Shown: one piece after another, positions 1-5,231 of the stretch | Layout: the number at the start of each line of letters is the position of its first letter | How positions within the stretch are numbered: position 1 is the first letter of the stretch | NCBI GenBank assembly: GCA_028288385.1 | Contig: JAQBNX010000600.1 | Span: 1-5,231 of the forward strand | Source of the DNA: Spirosoma sp. | GTDB lineage: Bacteria; Bacteroidota; Bacteroidia; Cytophagales; Spirosomataceae | Length of the DNA stretch: 5,231 nt | Direction of reading: 5' to 3' | The notes under the pieces: model-generated | What the model saw: only the letters and a program-made list of their open reading frames with translations | The model's database searches: none | Told to the model about the DNA's origin: nothing | Translations under genes and position numbers: made by a program

Positions 1-2
1 AA

Positions 3-761
3 ATTTCAGTACATAGGGGTGGGGGCGACCTCAAAGGTTATCCCGAAAACTGCCTTGAATCGTTTGCCTATCTGGCTAAAAACATCGGTACACCCTCGCG
101 GCCCGTCATCATCGAGTGTGACATAGACCTGACCAAAGACAGCGTGATGGTGATGATGCACGACGCCACCCTTGACCGCACCACCACTGGCACCGGCAAA
201 CTCATTGACAAAACCTACACCGAAACCCAGCAGTATCGGCTGGAAGACAATCTGGGGAACGTAACGCCATATAAGATTCCAACGCTGGAAGAAGTCCTGC
301 GGTGGGGCAAAAACATGTCCGAACGCGGCCCCGTAACGTTTACGCTCGACGTAAAGCGTAATGTATCGTTTGAGAAGGTGGTGGACATGATTCACAAAAC
401 CGGCGTGGGCAACTATGCCGCTGTTATTACGTACAACGCAGCGGACGCGGTCAAAGTAAACCGGCTCGACCCAAACCTGATGATCTCGGTCACGATTAGA
501 AACCGCGCTGAATACGACCGGCTGCATGAACTTGGTGTTCCGGATAACCGCATGGTGGCCTTTGTGGGTGTTACCGAACCCGATGCCAGTCTCTATCAAT
601 TTCTGCACCAGAAGGGCATTGCCTGCATCCTCGGCACACTCGGGAACTTGGATAAACAGGCCGCTGCCAAAGGTGACCAGGTGTATAAAAAATTTGCCGA
701 AAACGGTGCCGACATCATGAGCACCGACCGGCCTCTGGAGGTCTGGCAGGTGGTGAAGTAA
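3..761 (+). CDS. Glycerophosphodiester phosphodiesterase family protein, 5' end cut by window
   Basis: This family hydrolyses glycerophosphodiesters to sn-glycerol 3-phosphate and an alcohol, using a TIM-barrel fold and a divalent metal. The frame is open from the window edge, so 252 residues are visible and the true start, probably with a signal peptide, lies outside. Visible residue 4 is the His of the HRG motif, followed by a PEN motif at 14-16. A metal-binding ExD pair (E38, D40, in IIECDID) and the second catalytic His (H53, in MMHDATLDRTTTGTG) follow in the family's order. LDVK (D116, K118) sits where many relatives have LEIK. The C-terminus has the usual GAD-IMSTDRP strand. The product is probably exported and may scavenge phospholipid headgroups, but substrate and location are inferred. 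A start inside the visible part, such as GTG 144, would delete the first catalytic His and is unlikely. The next gene begins 15 nt downstream. Confidence 0.93.
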   Translation: MSVHRGGGDLKGYPENCLESFAYLAKNIGTPSRPVIIECDIDLTKDSVMVMMHDATLDRTTTGTGKLIDKTYTETQQYRLEDNLGNVTPYKIPTLEEVLRWGKNMSERGPVTFTLDVKRNVSFEKVVDMIHKTGVGNYAAVITYNAADAVKVNRLDPNLMISVTIRNRAEYDRLHELGVPDNRMVAFVGVTEPDASLYQFLHQKGIACILGTLGNLDKQAAAKGDQVYKKFAENGADIMSTDRPLEVWQVVK

Positions 762-776
762 ATAAAAACTAAAGGA

Positions 777-1766
777 ATGATACAACGTCTGTTGGCATTA
801 TTTTTCATGGCGACTATATTGTATGGCTGCTTTGGGAAGGATAAGGAATGGACACTAGACCGGGCAATTCCCCGGATTGAAACTCCCGTTAGTCAGATTG
901 CCTGTATTGGCACGACTTGGGTCAACGGCTATCACTGGCAAACTACGCTGTATGACAAGCAGGGACGCATGCTTGAAACGTTCGTTTTTGGTTATTCCAG
1001 CTATAAAACATTGAACCACTATGACGGCGCTAAAAACACGCTGACGATTCATTACAATTGCAGTGACAGTGAGCCAAGTGGCGAAATGAATGTCGATACC
1101 ATACGGCGCACCTTTGATAGAGCCGGAAAGATGGTGGCTGATAAACAAACGTTTACCCATTTTTATACACGCAGTCGCCAGAAAACAACTGGTACTGTCT
1201 GGCGGTCTTTTGCCTACACCACTCTTGGCGATACAATCATAACCCGGCAAGCCTACAGTAATCCAAAGCTTGATCAATATGTTAAGACACAACAAACGAA
1301 CATCGACTGGTGGGAGCACGACCGATCGGGCCGCGTAGAACGGCATTATCGACTGCATGTAATGGGCAATGCACCGTCTGATACAATGGACTATTACTCG
1401 CAGCGCTTTATGTACGACTCGCTAGGCCGACGATCGCTGGCCTGGTTTGACTTTATGTACCTGGGCCAGTTCTATATTCCAGCCGGACCGGATACAGTCC
1501 GGTATTTCTACGATAAACATAATCGCTTGATTCGGGAAGTGCGTCAATACACAATTGATAGGAGAAATAAAGTGGAAATTGACATGACAAAGCTGGATTC
1601 ATTTGGTCGTCAATCAATTACTGACAGCAAACGACGCTTCTTTGAGGGTGACAGTACGTACCACAGGCCCAATAACGAGAAAACGGACATCGTCGAATAC
1701 CGGTACGAGCAATTCGACTCGGACAAACACATACCGCTACGAGTTTCGCAGGACTTAGGATACTGA
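777..1766 (+). CDS. Putative lipoprotein with degenerate YD-like repeats, function unknown
   Basis: I do not recognise this 329-aa protein as a named family. The N-terminus (MIQRLLALFFMATILYGC) is a short lipoprotein signal peptide with lipobox LYGC and Cys18 as the lipidated residue. The next residues, FGKDKE, are charged and resemble the export signals described for surface lipoproteins of Bacteroidota; this is inference. No other membrane segment is seen. The mature part contains YD/RHS-like motifs of the form [YFHL]D-x-x-G-R near residues 59, 82, 113, 181, 213, 245 and 273, spaced 28-32 residues apart in the last four. This suggests a beta-hairpin repeat fold. No toxin domain, RHS core-end motif or enzyme motif is visible. 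The start was chosen because it gives a complete signal peptide. Upstream sequence is A-rich, and an AGGA abutting the ATG is too close for a normal Shine-Dalgarno site. The 15-nt gap after the phosphodiesterase gene suggests one transcript. Confidence 0.82.
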   Translation: MIQRLLALFFMATILYGCFGKDKEWTLDRAIPRIETPVSQIACIGTTWVNGYHWQTTLYDKQGRMLETFVFGYSSYKTLNHYDGAKNTLTIHYNCSDSEPSGEMNVDTIRRTFDRAGKMVADKQTFTHFYTRSRQKTTGTVWRSFAYTTLGDTIITRQAYSNPKLDQYVKTQQTNIDWWEHDRSGRVERHYRLHVMGNAPSDTMDYYSQRFMYDSLGRRSLAWFDFMYLGQFYIPAGPDTVRYFYDKHNRLIREVRQYTIDRRNKVEIDMTKLDSFGRQSITDSKRRFFEGDSTYHRPNNEKTDIVEYRYEQFDSDKHIPLRVSQDLGY

Positions 1767-1853
1767 TTTGCCTTGAAACTCAGAATCCCGAACGTAGCGT
1801 CCGTTTAATAAAAGTAGAGAAGCCTGTGTAATGCGGATTTGTACCTTGACGCC

Positions 1854-1873
1854 GTCTCTTCGCAAGCAGAGAC
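1854..1873 (+). other. Small inverted repeat in the cupin gene leader
   Basis: GTCTCT at 1854-1859 and AGAGAC at 1868-1873 form a perfect 6-bp stem with an 8-nt loop. It ends 22 nt before the likely cupin start at 1896 and has no T-tract, so it is not a terminator. It could be a small leader hairpin or chance. The rest of the 129-nt gap after the lipoprotein gene (1767-1895) shows no RNA gene and no convincing terminator or promoter. Confidence 0.25.
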
Positions 1874-1895
1874 CGAATGTCTAAACCAGCTTCCC

Positions 1896-2456
1896 ATGAA
1901 ACGTCGACACTTTATTCGGGCAACCCTGGCGGTTGCCCCATTGCCTGCAATAGACCATGCTCCTCCCTACACCGACCGGGACTCCAAAGGCTTCGTCATA
2001 AAAGCCGGTGAAGGGCGCTACCACGGACACATCCAACTGAAAGGGGTTAACTCAAATATTCAGGATGTCAAAGTGTCGGGCAAAGACACCAACGGCGATC
2101 TGGCCATATTTGAACAAACCGGCTTATCACCCAAGCGCGGGACCCCCTTGCATGTACACCCATCGCAGGATGAAGTTTTTCATATTCTGGAGGGTGAGTA
2201 TCATTTTCAGGTCGGTCAGGATAAGCATCAACTCAAAGCCGGGGACACTATTTTTCTGCCCCGTTAGGTTCCTCATGCCTGGACACAAGTTAGCGAACGA
2301 GGCCGTACGACTGTACTCGTTCAGCCGGCCGGTAAGCTGGAAGAGTTTTTTGTAACAATGGCGGCCTTAACGCATGAACCGTCGAAAGAAGAACTGGCCA
2401 AACTCTTTGCCGACCATGATATGCAGGTCGTTGGCCCGCCAATGAAAGTCGATTGA
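1896..2456 (+). pseudogene. Cupin-domain protein with Tat-like signal, interrupted by one in-frame TAG
   Basis: This is a quercetin-dioxygenase-like single-domain cupin gene of 186 codons, interrupted at codon 124 (TAG, 2265-2267). Start 1896 is preferred because it begins with a twin-arginine-like signal (MKRRHFIRATLAVAPLPA); a TTG at 1839 would add 19 residues in front of it. Cupin motif 1 is intact: H86, H88 and E93 (HVHPSQDE) with G100. Motif 2 reads GDTIFLPR, then the stop, then VPHAWTQ, so the stop occupies the position where the consensus has Gly, and the fourth metal ligand H127 lies beyond it. After the TAG the same frame stays open for 62 codons and encodes a normal cupin ending (VLVQPAGKLEEFFV and ADHDMQVVGPP). 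Termination at TAG gives 123 residues lacking a metal ligand, probably inactive. A terminator abuts the distal TGA, fitting an originally full-length gene. A recent nonsense mutation, a sequencing error or readthrough would all explain this. Substrate is unknown. Confidence 0.83.
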
Positions 2457-2517
2457 CGATAGTCCATCATAAAAAAGCCCGGCTGAGCAGCCGGGCTTTT
2501 TTATGTTGGACTATCGT
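2456..2517. terminator. Bidirectional rho-independent terminator in a 29-bp inverted repeat
   Basis: The core is GCCCGGCT (2477-2484), loop GAGC (2485-2488) and AGCCGGGC (2489-2496). It is flanked by A6 at 2471-2476 and T6 at 2497-2502, so a U-tract follows the hairpin on either strand. The pairing continues outwards, with 2456-2484 against 2489-2517 giving 28 of 29 pairs and a single T-T mismatch (2467 with 2506). The left arm begins at the last base of the cupin TGA. On the minus strand it lies just downstream of the acetyltransferase-nitrilase stop codon at 2539-2541, so it can serve both convergent transcripts. Confidence 0.93.
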
Positions 2518-2538
2518 TTGAACGTATAGCAATCTACC

Positions 2539-4137
2539 TTAATCTGCCACTACAATCAGGGGCGCTACCTCTTCCGGATCGTTGTCGGCGGAGGCCTTGC
2601 GTTGCTTCAGGGCTTTCCGGCCCGCCTTTTTCAGCGTTACGTCATACAGGTCGGTCCGGCGGTCTTTGAGCACCTGCACCGAGCCGTGTTCATGAAGTTC
2701 CTTCAGCAGGCTCAGGTCTACGTCGGCAATGAGCACCATCTCGGTATTGGGCGTAGCTTCGGCCTTCACGGCGTTGGTCGGGAATTGGAAATCGGAGGGC
2801 GTAAATACCGCCGACTGGGCGAAGTTGATATCCATATTGTGCACCTTCGGCAGGTTGCCAACGCAGCCCGAAATGGCCACGTAGCACTCGTTTTCGATGG
2901 CGCGGGCCTGCGCGCAGTGCCGCACCCGGGAGTAGCCATTCTGGGTGTCGGTCAGGAACGGCACAAACAGAATCTGCATTCCCTGCTGACCCAGAATTCG
3001 GCCCAGCTCGGGAAACTCGACATCGTAGCAGATCAGCATACCAATCTTGCCGCAGTCGGTGTCGAAAGCCCGAATTTCATTGCCACCCACCATACCGTAG
3101 TGCCGCACCTCGTTTGGCGTAATGTGAACCTTACGGTATTCTTCGTATGAGCCATCGCGACGGCATAGGTATGCTACGTTATATAGTTTGCCATCCTCAT
3201 CAACCAGGGGCATGCTGCCTCCCACAATGTTGACGTTGTAAGAAATGGCCAGTTCGCAGAGTTTTTCCCGCACCGACTCCGTGAAGGAAGCCAGCTTGCG
3301 AATGGCCACCGGCTCGGGCAGGTCGTTAAAGTCGGCCATCAGGGGCGTATTGAAGAATTCAGGCAACACCATAAAATCGGCCCGGTAGTCGCTGACAGCG
3401 TTGGCGAAGAACTCGACCTGATCCAGGAACGAATCCAGATTTTTGAACAGGCGCATTTGCCACTGGATTACGCCCAGCCGGATAATGGAGTCGGTATGCG
3501 GACGTTTGTCTTTTTCGGCAACGTAGTAAATGTTGATCCACTCCAGCAGCGTAGCGTACTCCTTTGACTCAGTGTCGCCGGGCAGATAGCCCCGCAGCAC
3601 CTTCCTGACGTGGAAGTCATTCGAAATCTGAAAGGTGAGCGTTGGGTCGTAAATCTCCTTTTGCTTTACCTTGGCAATGTATTCGCGGGGTGATAGCTCG
3701 CTGGCATATTTATTATAGTTCGGAATGCGACCGCCCGCCAGAATACCCTTTAGGTTCAGGGTTTCGCATAGTTCTTTCCGGGCATCATACAGGCGTCGGC
3801 CGAGCCGCAGATCGCGGTAATCGGGATGCACAAATACCTCAATGCCGTACAGGTAATCGCCTTCGTCGCTATGGGTTTTGAATGTATAGCCGCCAGTAAT
3901 CTCAGCGTACGTATGATTGTCGCCAAACTGGTCATACTTAACCCGGATGGCCAGCGCACAGGCCACCACTTTGCCATCGACCTCCACGCAAAACTGCCCC
4001 TCAGGAAAAATATTAAGGAGTTTGGTGATTTTACTTTTCTCCCAGTAATCGCCCCCAATGCCGCTGTATACCTCAATCATGGCCTCTTTGAGGTCATGAT
4101 AATCGTCTTTTTGTAATGGTCTGGTTTGAATATGCAT
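2539..4137 (-). CDS. Bifunctional GNAT acetyltransferase / carbon-nitrogen hydrolase fusion
   Basis: This 532-aa protein joins two enzymes. Residues about 1-185 are a GNAT domain, with the acetyl-CoA-binding segment at VFVHPDYRDLRLGRRLYDA (101-119). Its RxxRxG pattern (R108-G113) replaces the first Gly of the usual Q/RxxGxG. Residues about 217-480 are a nitrilase-superfamily amidohydrolase with the full Glu-Lys-Cys triad: E260 (MVLPEFF), K336 (EYRKVHITPNE) and C370 (MLICYDVEFPE). Such hydrolases cleave amide or nitrile C-N bonds. The tail from about 500 is basic, then acidic. No signal peptide is seen, so it should be cytosolic. GNAT-nitrilase fusions are a known widespread architecture, but I know of no firm substrate. 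A linked acetylation and amide hydrolysis of one small metabolite is inference. The start follows an A/T-rich stretch without a Shine-Dalgarno site, and the GNAT fold begins at once (IQTRPLQKDDY). It lies 52 nt after the threonine aldolase gene and may share its transcript. Confidence 0.95.
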   Translation of the reverse strand: MHIQTRPLQKDDYHDLKEAMIEVYSGIGGDYWEKSKITKLLNIFPEGQFCVEVDGKVVACALAIRVKYDQFGDNHTYAEITGGYTFKTHSDEGDYLYGIEVFVHPDYRDLRLGRRLYDARKELCETLNLKGILAGGRIPNYNKYASELSPREYIAKVKQKEIYDPTLTFQISNDFHVRKVLRGYLPGDTESKEYATLLEWINIYYVAEKDKRPHTDSIIRLGVIQWQMRLFKNLDSFLDQVEFFANAVSDYRADFMVLPEFFNTPLMADFNDLPEPVAIRKLASFTESVREKLCELAISYNVNIVGGSMPLVDEDGKLYNVAYLCRRDGSYEEYRKVHITPNEVRHYGMVGGNEIRAFDTDCGKIGMLICYDVEFPELGRILGQQGMQILFVPFLTDTQNGYSRVRHCAQARAIENECYVAISGCVGNLPKVHNMDINFAQSAVFTPSDFQFPTNAVKAEATPNTEMVLIADVDLSLLKELHEHGSVQVLKDRRTDLYDVTLKKAGRKALKQRKASADNDPEEVAPLIVVAD

Positions 4138-4151
4138 AATAAGTCGTGATT

Positions 4152-4209
4152 AGTCAGTAGTCATAAGCAACCCCGCCTACTGACGACTATTAACTGACGA
4201 CTACTGACT
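4152..4209. repeat. Cluster of short AGTCAGTAGTC / ACTGACGACTA repeats
   Basis: AGTCAGTAGTC at 4152-4162 is a perfect inverted copy of GACTACTGACT at 4199-4209 (11 bp, 36-nt spacer). Within the right part, ACTGACGACTA occurs twice in direct orientation, at 4179-4189 and 4193-4203, as a 14-nt tandem unit. GTCAGTAG at 4153-4160 can also pair with CTACTGAC at 4177-4184 as an 8-bp stem with a 16-nt loop. The cluster fills the gap between the two minus-strand genes and runs into the last codons of the aldolase gene, encoding part of its Val-rich tail (QSVVVS). It lacks a GC-rich stem with T-tract, so it is not a typical terminator. It may be an intergenic repeat family of the genome or an mRNA-processing structure. 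Confidence 0.7.
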
Positions 4210-5218
4210 GCAATTTTGTTTCCATCTCCGTCAGCATCTCGTCTGTGAAGTCCAGATGCGTTACGAAGCGCACCAGATGCTTGCCGAACGAAATACCCCG
4301 GATGCCTTTGGTTTCTAACTGAGCAACGTAGTCAGCGGCTAAAAGGGTTTCGGGAAGTCTGAAAATGACGATATTCGTGTCGATTGGCAGGATTTCCTCT
4401 ACTTCCGGCAGGTGCTCCAGCATGGCACCAATTTTTCGGGCGCGGGCATGGTCCTTTTTCAGTCGATCAATGTGATGATCGAGGGCATAAATGCCCGCTG
4501 CTGCGAGGAAACCAGCCTGCCGCCAGCCACCACCCATCAGCTTGCGGTAGCGCCGGGCCTGCCGGATCATGTCGGCCCGACCCAGCAGCAGCGAGCCCAC
4601 CGGGCAACCTAACCCTTTGGACAGACAAATGCTGATGGAGTCGAACAACTGACCGTAGGCTTCGATCGGATCGCCGGTTTCGACAAGGGCATTGAACAAC
4701 CGCGCTCCATCAAGGTGTAGCAACAGGTTATACTCGTCGCAAACTCGCCGGATGGCCGCAATCTCCGGTACAGTATAATAACATCCTCCTCCTTTGTTGA
4801 CCGTGTTTTCCAGAACTACCAGCCGCGATAAGGGCTTGTGGGGGTCAGTTGGACTGTAAATGTATTCGCGGATTAAGTCGGGCGTTAGTTTGCCGCGCTG
4901 GCCGTGAGCCAGACTCACCGAGGCCAGTGCATTGACGGAAATGCCCCCACCTTCATATTGATACACGTGCGAGAGGTAATCGCAGATTACGTCGTCGCCC
5001 GGGCGCGTGAGCGTACGAATGGCAAGTTGGTTGGTCATGGTGCCCGATGCGCAGAACAGGGAGGCTTCCATCCCAAACAAGGTGGCCGCTTTGGCTTCCA
5101 GTGCATTGACGGTCGGGTCGTCGCCCAGCACGTCGTCGCCCAGCGGAGCCTGGAACATAGCCTCGCGCATGGCGGGTGTAGGTTGCGTAACAGTGTCGCT
5201 ACGAAGATCAATCAGCAT
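4190..5218 (-). CDS. ltaE: Low-specificity L-threonine aldolase (PLP-dependent)
   Basis: The enzyme cleaves L-threonine and L-allo-threonine to glycine and acetaldehyde in the cytosol, using pyridoxal phosphate, and supplies glycine. The 342-aa length is close to E. coli LtaE (about 333). The N-terminus MLIDLRSDTVTQPTPAMREA and GDDVLGDDPTVNALE are family hallmarks. G59-T60 (ASGT) bind the cofactor phosphate, H84 (LSHVYQYEGG) matches the ring-stacking His, D170 and R173 (HLDGARLFN) bind the cofactor, and K201 (CLSKGLGCPVGS) is the Schiff-base lysine. GGGWRQAG at 228-235 and VRFVTHLD near 316 are also typical; R317 probably binds the substrate carboxylate. One oddity is that LENTVN (V140) replaces the LENTHN His of E. 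coli LtaE. The start at 5218 gives the canonical N-terminus; only 13 nt upstream are visible, so no promoter can be judged. The C-terminal codons overlap a repeat cluster. The fusion acetyltransferase-hydrolase gene follows after 52 nt on the same strand. Confidence 0.95.
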   Translation of the reverse strand: MLIDLRSDTVTQPTPAMREAMFQAPLGDDVLGDDPTVNALEAKAATLFGMEASLFCASGTMTNQLAIRTLTRPGDDVICDYLSHVYQYEGGGISVNALASVSLAHGQRGKLTPDLIREYIYSPTDPHKPLSRLVVLENTVNKGGGCYYTVPEIAAIRRVCDEYNLLLHLDGARLFNALVETGDPIEAYGQLFDSISICLSKGLGCPVGSLLLGRADMIRQARRYRKLMGGGWRQAGFLAAAGIYALDHHIDRLKKDHARARKIGAMLEHLPEVEEILPIDTNIVIFRLPETLLAADYVAQLETKGIRGISFGKHLVRFVTHLDFTDEMLTEMETKLQSVVVS

Positions 5219-5231
5219 TCAGTGTATGTAT

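Noticed and set aside
6..785. Long minus-strand open frame (259 codons) opposite the phosphodiesterase gene
   Set aside because: It is antisense to a gene with clear catalytic motifs, its protein has no recognisable domain, and the open frame follows from codon bias of the real gene.
855..1358. Minus-strand open frame (167 codons) opposite the lipoprotein gene
   Set aside because: It lies wholly within a plus-strand gene with a convincing lipoprotein signal and YD-like motifs, and shows no domain of its own.
1838..1850. TTTGTACCTTGAC as a Bacteroidota-type -7 promoter element (TAnnTTTG)
   Set aside because: It is one base away from the consensus and no TTTG-type -33 element sits at the right distance upstream, so support is too weak.
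1839..1895. TTG start giving a 19-residue longer cupin protein
   Set aside because: The extension would precede a twin-arginine-like signal that belongs at the N-terminus; ATG at 1896 is the better start.
2265..2267. TAG read as pyrrolysine
   Set aside because: Nothing in the window suggests pyrrolysine machinery, the gene is not of a pyrrolysine-using family, and a simple nonsense change explains it.
2065..2355. Overlapping plus-strand open frame (96 codons) that passes the TAG, as a frameshift continuation of the cupin
   Set aside because: The original frame, not this one, encodes VPHAWTQ and the normal cupin C-terminus after the TAG, so the lesion is a nonsense codon rather than a frameshift.
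2602..3150. Plus-strand open frame (182 codons) opposite the hydrolase domain
   Set aside because: It is a shadow of the nitrilase-domain coding sequence, which carries the full catalytic triad on the other strand.
4152..4209. Repeat cluster as a CRISPR array
   Set aside because: Units are only 11-14 nt, some are inverted, and there are no regular spacers or cas genes.

Overview
The window looks like chromosomal DNA of a Bacteroidota bacterium, probably of the Spirosoma/Cytophagia type. This is an inference from protein style (a signal-peptide cupin, a YD-motif lipoprotein, a GNAT-nitrilase fusion), from A-rich start regions without clear Shine-Dalgarno sites, and from moderate GC content. 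No phage, IS element, CRISPR array, tRNA or rRNA is visible.

Left part, plus strand (1-1766): the 3' portion of a glycerophosphodiester phosphodiesterase gene, cut by the window edge. It is followed after 15 nt by a gene for an unrecognised lipoprotein with about seven degenerate YD-like motifs. The tight spacing suggests co-transcription.

Middle, plus strand (1767-2517): a short leader, then a single-domain cupin gene with a twin-arginine-type N-terminus. Its reading frame is broken by one in-frame TAG at 2265-2267, inside the second cupin motif. The same frame continues with family-like sequence to a TGA at 2454-2456. A strong hairpin terminator with a T-tract on both strands starts at that TGA and separates this gene from the convergent minus-strand pair.

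Right part, minus strand (2539-5218): a low-specificity L-threonine aldolase (342 aa) is transcribed first. After a 52-nt gap comes a 532-aa fusion of a GNAT acetyltransferase with a nitrilase-superfamily amidohydrolase. The gap and the end of the aldolase gene carry direct and inverted copies of a short repeat built from AGTCAGTAGTC / ACTGACGACTA units.

I see no clearly new multi-gene system. The points most worth a second look are the amber-interrupted cupin, the 29-bp hairpin around the terminator, the Val at a usually His position in the aldolase, the fusion enzyme whose substrate is unknown, and the YD-motif lipoprotein.
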